DNA from: Bugula neritina
Lineage: Eukaryota > Bryozoa > Gymnolaemata > Cheilostomatida > Bugulidae
Assembly: GCA_964035545.1 (NCBI GenBank)
Contig: OZ037772.1
Coordinates: forward strand, 10,183,318-10,247,317
Reading direction: 5' to 3'
Length of the DNA: 64,000 bases
Shown: piece by piece, positions 27,750-42,747 of the stretch
Position numbering within the stretch: position 1 is the stretch's first letter
Layout of the letters: each line of letters begins with the position of its first letter
The notes under the pieces: model-generated
What the model was told of the DNA's origin: nothing
Databases searched by the model: none
The model's input: only the letters and a program-made list of their open reading frames with translations
Made by a program: the position numbers and the translations under genes

Positions 27750-28675
27750 AGTTGAGTAGCGTGGAGCTATTGATAGAGTTTTAGTGGTATGGAGTAATTT
27801 TGTTTATTGAGTTGCGGTTTTATTTGTTTAATGTAGAGAGCTTCGGCTACTTTTTGATGGTGGATTCCTTTAAATGAATGATTTAAAACTGTTACATTGT
27901 CTATTGATATGTTTCCATGATTAGTGGTAGAGATGTGTTGATAAATTTTGGAATTGATGTCATTGCAGTACGTTCATGTATCCTGTGTGATAGGCGACGT
28001 CCGGTTTCGCCTACATATATGTTTGTTGACAGGTAGCTTCAGGGCAGGTTATTTTATAGACTAGGTTGTGAATGTGTTCTTTATTGGTTTTATCTTTGAG
28101 ATTAAAATGTGAACTTAAGGGGGTTCCTTTAAATAAAATACGGGCATTGAGTTCATTTGAAAAAGAGTCTGTAATTAATTTATTGAGGGAGCGGATTAGT
28201 TTTTCTCCTGTTACTCCTTTATAAGGCAGCTGAAGTAAAATGTGTTTCCTGTTGTCTTTTTCACTCAGTAGTCGGTCACCAATGTTGTTAATAGTTTTCT
28301 CTATTACATATTTAGGGTAACCATTTTTATGTTCAAAAACATTTCGAATATAGTTTAGTTCTTGGGTCTTAAGTGCTGGAGTAGAACAGATTTTATTAGC
28401 CCTTAATACTAGTGACTTGAGTGTGCTTAGCTTCCACGTTTTTAGTGAGAAAGAGTTCCAATGTAAGTATGTATCGTTATGTGTTGGTTTGCGGAATACT
28501 GTGGTTTCCACTGAGCTATTGTGTCGCAAAACAGTAACATCCAGAAAAGAAAGTGATTTATTGGTTTCTAGTTCGTGAGTAAATTTTATGTTAGGATGAA
28601 AATTATTAAGTGTGTTGAGTGTTGTGTTAATATACTCAGGGTCTATTGTTGCAAATGTGTCATCTATGTATCTCT
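27750..28675 (-). pseudogene. Penelope-like RT C-terminus plus GIY-YIG-type endonuclease, broken
   Basis: The frame opens at the inverted repeat with YIDDTF, the YxDD catalytic motif of Penelope RTs, followed by SLSFLDVTV and a thumb-like region. Then VYKITCPEATCQQ introduces the cysteine-bearing start of the GIY-YIG domain. The frame stops at about 28,011. A two-base insertion (an extra AT) places the following GETGRR and HRIHE residues and the C-terminal EALYIK-type segment in another frame. The finger and palm regions upstream of YIDD are missing, so this copy is dead. Confidence 0.8.
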
Positions 28676-28731
28676 ATTCTTTGTGTCATGCATAACGTCT
28701 AACGTAACATAATAATTTTTGAATTTCATTC

Positions 28732-28780
28732 ATTGCTACTCTGAAGATGGGTACAGTGGTACCCGAAATATCAGTGTAAT
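28732..28780 (+). ncRNA. Hammerhead-like ribozyme motif, inverted copy 3
   Basis: CTGAAGA (28,741-28,747), a 6-bp stem GGGTAC/GTACCC with loop AGTG, then GAAA and TATC, with cleavage expected after ATC (28,772). Flanking ATTGCTACT and AGTGTAAT can pair as an interrupted stem I. One unpaired T follows the CTGAAGA box and stem III would be minimal. Hammerheads of this kind are known in Penelope-like terminal repeats. Activity is not shown. Confidence 0.5.
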
Positions 28781-28858
28781 TACTTTACCTAATAAAGTAA
28801 TAAATAACAATGTTTCTCGTATACCTATTTATAATCAAATTGCTACCTCGTAAAGATA

Positions 28859-28984
<126 letters not shown>

Positions 28985-29566
28985 GTGATAATAATGAATA
29001 AAATACAGTGCTTGTAAAACTTTAGCGCATCACATGGTTACAGTCTGTCTGTAGTCCACTGCAAAGCAAAAACATGCTGATGCAGAGGGGGGTACTTGAC
29101 ATAGTTGACTGAATAAAGAGTTTTGGTGTACTGGGAAGGTAACTCCTTATGTATGACTCAACATGATGTGTTCTACAAAACACAGCAGAGATGTCTAGTA
29201 TATAGTATATAATATATCTGCCATGTTATAATAATATAATACTATATATGAGACGTTAGTATACATCGTATGCAAATTGTAAACAGCTGCTTTATAATTT
29301 AACTATTGATTGATAACTAATCAGGGGAGATAACTGGTAATAATGTGCACACTACTAGGTAACCAACAATATTATTATAATACTATAGAGAGTCATAATA
29401 TTTCTATGCAATAAAATGCAATTCAACACACAATATTATACAACAAGATGCAATGTAAAACTACTCAATACAAAGCAGCATTAGCAAGATGAATTAGTAA
29501 GGCACTCAGTACCTCTCACAACATTTACTGACCTTTATTAGAGTATCCCAGACATTTAGTTCACCT
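28985..29566. other. Spacer downstream of TRIM copy B
   Basis: Collinear with 5,370-6,232 (minus the LTR there) and 55,965-56,533. No coding potential is seen. Confidence 0.6.
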
Positions 29567-32500
29567 TCACTTCAGCTGGTAGAACTTGACTTGTCCATTA
29601 GAAGACCAATCTGAAACTACCAGAGTAGAGCCAGTGAGGTGTAGATCATGTATGGAACTGTTTTCAGTAGATATCCTGGTTAGTAACTTGCCTACCAAGA
29701 AAAACAGCATGATGTTCTTTTTTTAAGACTCAAAGATAATATAAAGAGAGTGCAGTTTATTTGCAGCAAATAACTATAAATATGAATGAACTCATTTCAT
29801 CAAATTATAACACATATATTTCATACACTATATGTATTCTACACAGTAACTAACCTGTATGTAATGATAGTACACAGACTGTGTTACGTACAGCATCATC
29901 AGCCACAAGTACAAACTCATCTCTATAGCAGGTCACTCCACAAGGTTTAGCCACATCCTTACACTGCCAGATGATGTCACCTGATGAGGTGTCTACTTTG
30001 TATACTAGAGATGAGTGACGCTGAGATATAATAATTGAGTTATTATCTGTAGCAGACAGACGTACAGAGGTATCAGCGAGTAGAGGACAGGGTAGAGTGT
30101 TTACTACCTCCCCATTCAGAGAGTAGAATACTAGAGTTTTATTCAGCCTGTCAGGAATAGCTATCTGATTGTTTATAATGGCAAGCTGATTTATCCACAA
30201 GAGTTTATTATCTGTATGAGTCCAGCTGGTGATGGACCTCCCTTCAAGGTCATGAACTCTTACAGTTGAATCAAAAGACAGAGTATATATCCTATCATTA
30301 TGTACTGAGATACTCATCACATGACCACCTTTAATAGAGATGAACGATTTAGTTACTTTGTTGTTCTCATCTATCCTGTCTACACCTCTACCACACCCAG
30401 CATATGTAACACCTCTATAGGTGTAAACAGAATAGCAGTCTGGAGAAACTTTAACAGAGTTTATTAGTTCTACAGACTTGAGTGGTGGAGGTGAGACAAC
30501 CAGTCCTCGTTCAGGAGTTATCCTTGCTCTCTTTTCATTGGTCAATTCAATCTCTGTATCTCTTTTCTCTTCTGTAATAAAATATTGACATGCATGACAT
30601 GGTAATATAATATAAAACACGGCTGATACATCAGAAAAACTAGCAGATATGTACACATACAGGTATATATTGGTGCATCACTACACAAACAGCAGTGCTA
30701 TAGCAGCACTGCAATGACCGTGCACTTTTCATTTAAAAAATTATTATTACAATTTTGCTTTCCGTACCAGATTATTTTTATGGGAATCAACTATTAAAAA
30801 AATTTAAAAAATCAGCAGCTCCCTTCATGTCAACAAAATATTAAAGTCAATTCTAATGATATTCTATTTAGTTTGTTTGTTTGTTTGTTTGTTTGGTTTA
30901 TTTCATCAAAGGTATTTAATAACACAAGGACATTAGAAAATGCCAAGGAGGCGATGATGAGGCCCATTGCGCTATAGCCTAGCTAGTCATGCGCGGGCCA
31001 ACACGAGCTGACAGCGACTCTATCCAGAAAAATACAAAAAAAATACAACTATTCTAACAGATAAAGCCTCAACTTCCTCCCAAATTCATTAGGGTTGCTA
31101 ATTGACCGTAAAGGGATTGGCAGTTCATTCCATAGTGCCACCTCCTGATAACAGTTTCTTCTGTGACCTGCTGCTGTTTGAGAGTGAGGAAGGGGGAGAT
31201 TTATGAATGATTGACGTGTATTGATAGAGTGAGTGGGAAAAAAATTGTCAGAGTAGAAAAAAGAATGAGCTTTCTTTAACACTTTAAAACGGTAAATCTG
31301 GTATATTGAGAGAACTTTATGCTTAGTAAATAGAGGCGCTGATGGATGGTCAAACGGTTTTTTGTTCATGATACGCATTACCTTTTTTTGAAAAATAAAA
31401 ATCTTGTTTAGATGGGTATTAGCTGCATTTCCCCAGGCCTCTGCACAATAATTTAACTTGGAATTGATGAAAGAATTATATATCAAAAGTAAAATTTTTT
31501 GAGGGAGATATTCAGAACATCGGTATATTAATCCACTAAGTGGTCGTAATTTTGTAAGTAGGTTTGAGATGTGCAAGCTCCAATTTAAATTTTTATCTAT
31601 TTGTACACCTAGAAAAGTTATGCTGTTAGAGTAATTTATAGGTCTTTTATTTAATAATATACAGTTTTCTAGAATTTGAAAAGGATTTTGGTAGTTTTTT
31701 AAAACAATATAGTTGCATTTTTCATAGTTTATAGTGAGTTTGTTTTTATTGCACCAAATTGACAGAGAGTTTAGATCTTGATTTATAGCTTCCAAATGGG
31801 AGTTCAAATCTTTTGATTCAAAAAATAAATTAGTGTCGTCGGCATAGAAAATGGGATTAAAAAGTTTAAATTGTTGAGCAAGATCGTTTATATATATCAA
31901 AAATAAGGTAGGGCCCAAGACAGATCCCTATATTAAATTAGGTTATGTTCATCAAAAACTTGTATTAGTATTCTCCAAGAGTAAGCACAGCTATTGCACA
32001 AGTGTGTAAATCTATAGAATAGTTGAGAGAAGCTTACAGATTGGGGGAGATGTAGGCCACTTCCTCCTCAGTGTAAATTAAATACTAAAGATTCCCACTA
32101 ACATTATTTACTTCAAAACTTGGTGTAATAGTATTTTGTAGGTATGTAGTGTGGCAATAGTATATAAACCCAGTTTTGGAAAATATCATTATATAGTAAT
32201 GCTTTCATCATGTTAAATTAAACTATTATATATAATGTATTTTTATAAGACAAATATATAAAGTGAAATACTAGTCAAACGCGCTAACTCCTAAACTGAG
32301 GCTGCTCCTAAAAATATATGTCCTCGCTTAGGGCATATTTCTGAGAGCAGCCGGAGTCTATGAGTTAGATCGATTGCTCAGTAAGCACAAAGTCAAGGAT
32401 TCGAGCCCGGACAAAGGCTATTGGTGATGTTAGAAAGAGCATCCAGTCATAATTGCTCCTGTGCCTCATTTAAATAAGTCTTTAGCCCTCTTTAACAAAA

Positions 32501-35500
32501 ACCTCAGGGGTTTCTCACAGAGATGGTGACTATAGACTTGCAAGAGTTTTTTTATATTGAGTGAAATACCAAACGAGGAAAATGAAAATGAAAATGTAAC
32601 AATTAGCAACATATAGCTTACATACATAATATACCTGAAATCTAAAGGTCAAAATATACTTCCGTGATGATGTTATTTAAATACGACAAGACATAACAAA
32701 ATGTCATAAAATGACCATTTATTATAGTTCTATTCAATATGTTGTTTTAAATAATTTTGCATGGAAAACATATAAAACCAACCTTTGATTTTAACTGATG
32801 TTACAAAATCAAAATCCATCAACTTAGGAATCTCTTCTGTCAACAGTCTATCAATCTCCTTCTTCATATCACGATATGACTTGATGATGTCAACCTAACA
32901 ATATTAAATATACAGACAATGCGACACTGTGTAGCAGGTGCTTGGGAGTTGTTTGCTTATATTATCGAGCATGTCAGGGTTGAGTATGGACAATGAGATC
33001 AACAACAATGCTACATTTGACACTAACAAAACCATCTAAAACAGCAGTGCAATGCAAAACGTTGAAGGATAGAGATTGCAATGCAGTATAAGGGAAACAT
33101 ACTTCTACAAACTAATGGGTAAAGTTTAAGATAATAAACTGTACCCTAAGAAAGCACAGATTTCAAAATTGACAGTGTGCTATATGGTATTAAATACAGC
33201 ACCCTAATACAGTATTATAAAAAATAGTATATTGTGAAGTGCCCTATACGATTATACACTATACTGTATCATATGGTATTAACTATTATACTGCAGCATC
33301 CTACAGTAGTTTACAGTATTCTATGGTATTATACAGTAACGTATAGTATTATATAATGTCCTATAGGACTATATATAGTACTATATACAGTATCCTATGA
33401 TATTATAAGTATTAATTATGGTATTATTGTATTATACAGTATCCTACGGTATTATAATACAGTGTCATATAGCGTTATAGTACCGGGTGTCAAACCTTTT
33501 CAGACCGAGGGCAAATGAAGTGAAATATTCTAATGACAACTACCAGTCTGTTAAACTTAGCTTGAAATGTGAAAACGGTGACAGTATTTTTTTAATTGCT
33601 TCATTCAAAATTCTTATAAATCGTTACACAATGAAGTCCTATTAACTAATACAGGCTGTATGTTTTAGCAATGTATACAAAAAGGCATTTAATTAAGGGT
33701 GTTTTTCCACTTTAATTAGCATATCTGAGCAAAAAACTTTGCTTTATGTCTTTGAGGGTGGCATAAATGTTGGACAGCCCTATATTATAGTAGTCCCATT
33801 ATTGGTCATTACCTGATCCATTTTCTACTTATATAATCTTTAGATGTTATTTACAGATAGAGAAACAAGAAATATAGAAACTATATAAAGACACTGAAAT
33901 ATTGCATAAAACTGCTACAGATCATAACATCTACTATCCATACTCTACAACTAACCTCATGACTTTGGTCTAACTTAGCCTCTATTCCTTCTCTGTGATT
34001 ATACAGCTCACAGTATCTAGCCCCCACTTCCTCTACCATGAAATTCACTGCTCGACTCTCAGTCTTTTCTCTCTTCTCCACCAGTTCTTTCTCCAGTTTG
34101 TCATACTTCTGTTGAATAGCTGCTATCTAAATACATTCACATTAAATGTTAGACAAGTTAGAATAGTTTGAAGAGTGTCTGAGTGTATAACCATCTTGCA
34201 TCTATCAAAAAGTAGCTTATCTCAGATGATTATAAAAAAGTTATAAACAAACTCTCACAATTTCTATATATGATCTTTATAATTATTAAATTTAAAAACC
34301 ATGTAATAATCACCTGATCATCACGCTGTTTCCATAGCATCCCCAGTAACTTTTTGGTTTCAGTTCGAAACTCATCAATGCTTGCAGCTATCTCTTTGTA
34401 ATAACCAGATAACTTGTCTTCTCTTGTCTTTAACTTTGTGACTTCCACCAGTTGCATTGTTAAATCTTTCAATGTCAAGAGTGTATGCTGTGATGTACCT
34501 GATGTAATATATACAAAGTAATGTATAAGCTGTTGTGTACCTGAATCATGTAATATATATAGCAAGTAAACAGAAGAATAGACACTTACCATCATCACAT
34601 ACCCCAGCTGTAGGTACACACTGAGTACAGAGTAGTTTGAGACAGACTTTACAACCCAAAGTATACTCTACATCTGCATGTGTCTCACACATTTTCTTCT
34701 TTAACTTAGCAGCACGAGTTTTATATTCTGTCATATTAATTCTAGAATGTTCTTCAGACACAATATCATGATCCTAAGATAAATATATACAAAAGAGTTT
34801 GTGGCTTAATAATAATAGTATATCTAAGATTGCATATATACAATATAATGGTCCTAATGTCATGATCGTATAATGCCTAAAGTATATATGCAGTAGAATA
34901 CAACTTAATAACATTTAAAGATATATTGTACAATCTATTACAATAAAAGCATGAATGTAAGAAATCAATCTTGAGAGTTGTGTCTCTTGGTCATAACTTT
35001 TATCTAATGTATAATAAACTACAGCATGCTGATCGATAAATGTTTGGAGGTAAAGATGCAAAACCAATTCATGTGAGCAAATGAGTGAAAACAAGTGAAA
35101 CTAAATGAATGTTTTCGATTGATGAATCAAATCAAATATTGTAAATAATTTGTTGCAAAGCTGATTAAATTATTTCTCTGCAAAGTATCACCAAAATCTC
35201 AAGCTTTCAGTTTCAAAATATCACATGTAAAGATATACACAGATGACACTAAAAATAGTGTTAACTTACAATGACATGTTTAGCACAGTACAGTTTGGAA
35301 CAAACTAAACAATACATCAGAGCAGGTGTGTTATTCACTCCTGACTTTGTACAGACTTCACAGAGTATAGACTTATCTATCTGTTTCATCTGGTCTGCTG
35401 TTGGTAACTTATCAGGTGTTGTATTGAACACTTGTCTGTAACATAAATGATACATTTATTGTTGATAGATCATCAATTAGTTTTATCTTAGAGAACATTT

Positions 35501-35780
35501 ATCAATCAACGCTCATAGTATAATTTGCTCTGTTGCACCTTGTGATATTATATTAACTGTAACATATACTAGACAGCAGACGTAGCGAAAACCACATAGC
35601 AAATACTTTGACATAAACTTACCGACATATTCCACATTTAAGAGCATTTAGCCTTCCATAGAATTCATTCAAACACTTGTCACAGTGTGGGTGAGTACAA
35701 GGCAGTGCCTTAATTTCCTCTAACTTGAGTTTAGATAAACAAATAGTACATCTCACCATTTGTTGTGGTTTAGAAGCCAT
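29567..35780 (-). CDS. TRIM-like RING/B-box/coiled-coil/propeller protein, copy B
   Basis: Exons: 35780-35623 (RING), 35435-35270 (B-box1-like), 34773-34590 (B-box 2), 34498-34314, 34126-33956 and 32894-32783 (coiled coil), 30571-29855 and 29691-29567 (propeller). They join in phase to 605 codons, the same as copies A and C, although exons 6 and 7 differ by balanced triplet indels. All zinc ligands are kept. The exon-4 acceptor is intact here (CATCAG|GTACATC), and the alternative acceptor 42 nt upstream is also present, so two isoforms are possible. The intron before exon 7 has gained a LINE and a SINE. The role is inferred as for copy A; no inactivating change is seen. Confidence 0.85.
30872..31929 (-). 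mobile_element. 5'-truncated non-LTR retrotransposon (LINE)
   Basis: An insertion inside TRIM copy B intron 6-7. Units A (about 7,555) and C (about 57,838) continue uninterrupted there. On the minus strand it starts within the RT at a GSVLGPTLF motif and ends in a (CAAA)n tail (30,872-30,895), typical of a target-primed 3' end. The 5' junction seems to have deleted about 12 bp of host sequence. Confidence 0.85.
31049..31918 (-). pseudogene. LINE reverse transcriptase, C-terminal half
   Basis: A 289-codon open frame with LIYINDL, the catalytic FYADDTNLF motif, NEKC-like positions, and FLGVQIDKNLNW of the thumb region. It then runs to the tail typical of CR1/Jockey-class RTs (YNSFINSKLNYCAEAWGN). 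The endonuclease and N-terminal RT are missing because of 5' truncation. The remaining frame is intact, which suggests a fairly recent insertion. Confidence 0.85.
32272..32559 (+). mobile_element. tRNA-derived SINE, copy 2
   Basis: Flanked by an exact 10-bp duplication AGTGAAATAC (32,262-32,271 and 32,560-32,569). Absent from units A and C. A B-box-like GGATTCGAGCCC lies near 32,397, and the body shares GAGCATCCAGTCATAA and the GTTTCTCACAG end with the SINE at 3,355. A short hairpin (GGCTGCTCC ... GAGCAGCC) precedes the tRNA-like part. Confidence 0.7.
33180..33490. repeat. Intronic minisatellite of TRIM copy B
   Basis: Imperfect repeats around TATTATACAGTATCCTA in the exon 5-6 intron, homologous to 8,460-8,720 and 58,865-59,110. 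Confidence 0.7.
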
Positions 35781-36352
35781 TTTGTTCTACAATTACATCA
35801 TATTAGGACGACATAATCATATTGATCACAATGATTTCACATCAGTTACCAATACCAATACAAGTGGATGGCAAGAGAATTAAAAAAAGATTTGGGCATT
35901 GCCCAAGTTCAAAGAACAGCAAACAATTCTATCAACTATCTGATATTATTATCGAACTATTTACATCTACATCTAGCAAGGGCTGACACTGGACTTGGTA
36001 GTAACTTTGCGTTTAAGGCTGTCGTCATTTCGACTGTATCGTTAACCAACTTACAATTAGTGAGTCATTAACATTCAACCTATTATTAAAGTTAATAATT
36101 AAATCATAATGAAAATGACAATACTTTTAACATTCATTTTGATATTAGTTAAGTGAGACTGAAACTAAGCATCGCAATCTGCCAGTCACAATCACAATGA
36201 CAATCACAGTGGCAATCAATAAATTCAATCATGTATTTTTAAAACTAATGTGATGGATGATTACAGTTATAACCATAATCGGTTAATCCTAATAGTAATA
36301 CTAATAGTAAAAGTAGAAGTTGAATATCAATATGGTGAATTGAAATTGGCTC
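35781..36352. other. Region upstream of TRIM copy B with short conserved frames
   Basis: Collinear with 11,045-11,607 plus 19,110-19,167, without the gypsy insertion. It therefore shows the pre-insertion state. The plus-strand frame near 35,850-35,984 is discussed in the findings. Confidence 0.4.
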
Positions 36353-36475
36353 ACCAAAAAAGTGTTCGCTGAGTGACTCAGGTTCTTCAATTCTAATAGT
36401 AATTGTGTCTAATCGAATGGATATGATTGACCTACTTCTAGTTCTACTCAAAACTGCTTTGCAAGCTGCTGCGAG
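36353..36475 (-). CDS. Candidate exon of an unrecognised gene (unit B)
   Basis: Counterpart of 19,168-19,290, with the same acceptor-like GCAG, the same frame (RSRSIISIRLDTITIRIEEP) and the same GTGAGC donor. One synonymous change separates the two. No partner exons are identified with confidence. Confidence 0.3.
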
Positions 36476-37483
36476 GAAGTTGAAAATGAAACTGCGCTAC
36501 AGATGAGTAATAGAAATTCCCCGAGTTGGAAATTTCACGTATAATCGATTAAGTCTGCACAACAGACGTTGCTGAATTGTTCGTTGACTCGAAATAATTC
36601 CGATGTTACATGAGCTGAAAGTTGTACCGCATTTGACGCAAAGGCGATGTGAAGAGCAGACTACTCTTACACTACAATTCTTTCTCAATAGCAATATAAT
36701 AACTATTATCCATCAGTTATTTTAAGCTGATGGTTACACATTTATTTATTCAAAATCTTAAGCATCCGTAAAAATTGTTTATTAGATCGCATTGGCAGCT
36801 GTATATCCTAAGAGAAGTAAAATAGGTTGGCCAAAAAGTCACAAATCTGTGCGTTAACCATCTAACACTGGCGTGCACTTTTTTTCTTTGTTACTGCAAT
36901 GAGTTATACTATATTATAGACTTGAAATAAATTGTAGAGTCAGTGGAGTCAGTAAATCATTTTCTTTAATTGGCTTTGCATTTTATATGCAGAATATTTT
37001 CTTGCTTAGACACATCAAATGATATAGTATGACTATAACGAGTAGCATGCACTGGCGAAGGTATATAGAAGCTTATAAGATTTATAAACAGGCATTTTAT
37101 AGTTGTGTGTTTTACTTTTTATATCAAAAGCATATCATGTAACCTGCCAGTATATTAACATATCCCAATCGTTGTCACATACTAGAGACCATTATAAACC
37201 AACAACTAATAAAATGAAACTTGCTTATCATTGTTATTTGTCATCATTGACCTAGTTTAAATACAAACCAATCTGAATTGATTTAAATACTGAGATTTAT
37301 TTACAATAATACAGAAGTCATAAACTCTAAATGATAAAAACTATAGTAGGCTATATAATATAACTATAATAAATTATTCAGCACTTTGACACAATGTCCG
37401 CTGTGACTTAGTGCACTCTGTTTATCACACTGACTAGGTTGAGACGGGTACAAGTTACTCGTACAGTACAATACTAGATAGCC
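36476..37483. other. Intergenic region before the synaptotagmin-like gene (unit B)
   Basis: Collinear with 19,291-20,300. No supported feature is seen. Confidence 0.5.
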
Positions 37484-39471
37484 TCAGCTCCCCTTGGCTA
37501 CTTTCTTCAGCTGGTGCCACCACTCCAAACTCTTATTGTTGGTATTGAGAGAATGCTGAAGCTCTCTCCAATGTTCAGCTCCTCTCTTGTCACCGTCTGC
37601 ACTGATGTACACTCTACCAACCACCTGTCAAGTATAAGTGTCAGTATGTATTCATAGTGTGTGAGCAGGTGCCCAGCAGGTACCATGGATGGAGTTCACA
37701 GAACATCTGATGATTATTAGAAACTGAGCAAATAGTGACTAAATTACTGAGCATTTTTGTTCAAGATATTAATTATGACGAAAGATTTTTTTTCCAGTTC
37801 CACCAAAATTTTGATGAAGATGAAAGTTAAACACTAATTATTTTTAAAGCATATTCTTAGATAAAAGGCAACCGAGCATAGCAATATAACTCAAGTGTTC
37901 AAGCAAGTCTAAATGACTTAAACTCAGCCTTAACATAACTCGAGTTTCCAGGTTAAGCTATAGAAATGTTGATATATGAAATAATATCTACAGAACAGCG
38001 GAACTCTTTGATAGACGCCCTCACCTCATAACTACTGATTTTCACTTTACACAAGTCTACGACTATACTCATATCAGCTAAGTTCACATGTTGAGGCAGA
38101 GCTAGAACTATCTCCTGGTTGAAGAGTGGATTAGTAGTCACTTTGATGTTATCTATAGTACGTTTCTTCTTCAACTTCTTCCCATCCTCTAGCACCGTCA
38201 CTCTTACCGTTAGACCTAGAATATTTTTAAAAATTAAGAGTTTGAGCATCTGATAATTATAAAATATATTATATTCCTTTAAAATATATTATATCTCTAT
38301 AAAAAATTAAGGTCACTGTCATGCAGGAGTCGCACCACACACCTCCGGTTTTCAAGCAGGCACGCTACCATTGCACCACAGGGGCTGCTGGATAAACTCA
38401 ACAATACGTCCCACCCAGTTCTCTAGAACTTTGCTGGCTCTTCTACTACCGCTTTAGACATCCTCCCTCCCCCTCCACTCCCCTCCCCGGTCATTCAACT
38501 ACCTCGGATTACTATAACTACTATAAAACTTTACGAGAGGTTGAAATAACATGTAAAACTTTTGCCCCCACTAGGATTTAAACCCAAGACGAGTACTCCG
38601 AGTCGGAAGGATTGCTACCATTACACCACATGGGCTCTCTTTCATTATCCTTTCAAAATTAAACCCTTTTTACACTTCAAAACAATTTCAAAATCTGACT
38701 GTTAAGCATGGAATATATTATAAAACTTTAAAAGTTTAATTATCCAATAATTATAAAATATACATCACTCTCTTTTACATGCACTTTAGTAAAAATTATA
38801 TATTTTTCACATTAATACAGCTTTTAAAGCATCAGCTATCTTTGAAGTTGCTTACCCAGTACTGCGATTTCGTCTTCTATGTGTAAATCTTTTGCTTTAG
38901 CAAAGAAAAAGGTGAGCGTAAGATTATCTTTAGCCTTTGTGCTCTTCACGGAAAACAGCAGCTGTCCGACATAATTCTAAAGGATAATTTGTAAAACATA
39001 TATAATATTATTATAAATAAATAAATAAATAAATAGAGTCCTGTACACATATACACTTTGCAGCTTGCATTTAATATATATTTACATTTCTTTTGCATAT
39101 ACATTATAAACACATTTCATCTAACTACATGGAATCGTATTAATTTATGATGAATGCAACACACACAGGTGCATTAAATATGCATAATGTAAATACTATA
39201 ATATCAAATGTTATATTCATTATTATATGTAGTTTTATTTTATTTAGAATACTGTATTCACTGTGTACTGTGATTCCTAAATAATGAAATATACTCACCT
39301 CTTCATGGTCATGTGACTCAGGTAGACATCTGTCAATGTGTTTCTCTACGTATAATGACTCATCATGTGGTAGACTATTTAAACGCAGTTGGACAACTCC
39401 AACTTTCTCCGTCTTCACAAACTGATCGTAGTCATACAGGTGACATAACAGATGTTTCCCTGAGAGATCGT
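37484..39471 (-). CDS. Synaptotagmin-like double-C2 protein, 5' truncated, copy B
   Basis: Exons 39471-39299, 38976-38856, 38215-38025 and 37624-37484, all with lengths identical to copy A (173, 121, 191, 141 bp) and the same splice phases. The few coding differences are mostly conservative (for example AFCVK region kept, RASTKG to RASIKE outside the exon). As in copy A, the C2A front half and any membrane anchor are missing upstream, and the C2B Ca2+ loop lacks its aspartates. The intron between exons 2 and 3 holds two tRNA-like sequences instead of one. Preservation of all exons in both copies suggests either continued function or recent duplication. Confidence 0.7.
38311..38390 (-). repeat. 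tRNA-like sequence 1 in synaptotagmin intron (unit B)
   Basis: A-box TGGTGCAATGGTAGCGTG and B-box GGTGCGACTCC on the minus strand. Related to 21,122-21,194. The anticodon arm is abnormal. Confidence 0.5.
38563..38637 (-). repeat. tRNA-like sequence 2 in synaptotagmin intron (unit B)
   Basis: A-box TGGTGTAATGGTAGCA and B-box GGGTTTAAATCC, with partly pairing ends (GCCC/GGGC). Unit A lacks this second copy and the ~170 bp between the two. Confidence 0.5.
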
Positions 39472-39606
39472 CTAATTGAATACAGAACACCAGAATATTG
39501 CTGGGATTCTAGTAATAATACAGTCGAGAGATAAAAACACTCATTTCACAAGCATGTAACAGAAACAAAAATCGACATAATAGGTGGGATGATAAACACC
39601 AAATAC

Positions 39607-39846
39607 AGTGTACTACTGTACTTACTTAGTAAATACTATACCACTGTACATACTTAGTAAATACTATACCACTGTACTTACTTAGTAAATACTATACCAC
39701 TGTACTTACTTAGTATATACTATATCACTGTACTTACATAGTAAATACTATACCACTGTACTTACTTAGTAAATACTATATCACTGTACTTACTTAGTAA
39801 ATACTATATCACTGTACTTACTTAGTAAATACTATACCACTGTACT

Positions 39847-39849
<3 letters not shown>
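39607..39849. repeat. 28-bp minisatellite carrying repeated GTAAGT splice donors (unit B)
   Basis: About 8-9 copies of the same 28-bp unit as in unit A, again abutting the donor of PTGES2-like exon 7. Confidence 0.92.

Positions 39850-42747
<2,898 letters not shown>

Larger units (their letters stand above)
27224..28840 (-). mobile_element. Penelope-like element with direct and inverted terminal repeats
   Basis: Two direct copies of a terminal segment (27,224-27,330 and 27,424-27,590), separated by (TA)n, lie on one side. An inverted copy (28,672-28,835) lies on the other. The inner two match over about 165 bp in opposite orientation. This direct-plus-inverted arrangement is typical of Penelope-like insertions. 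The interior encodes the 3' part of a reverse transcriptase and a GIY-YIG-like region. The copy is truncated exactly at the RT catalytic motif. Confidence 0.8.
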
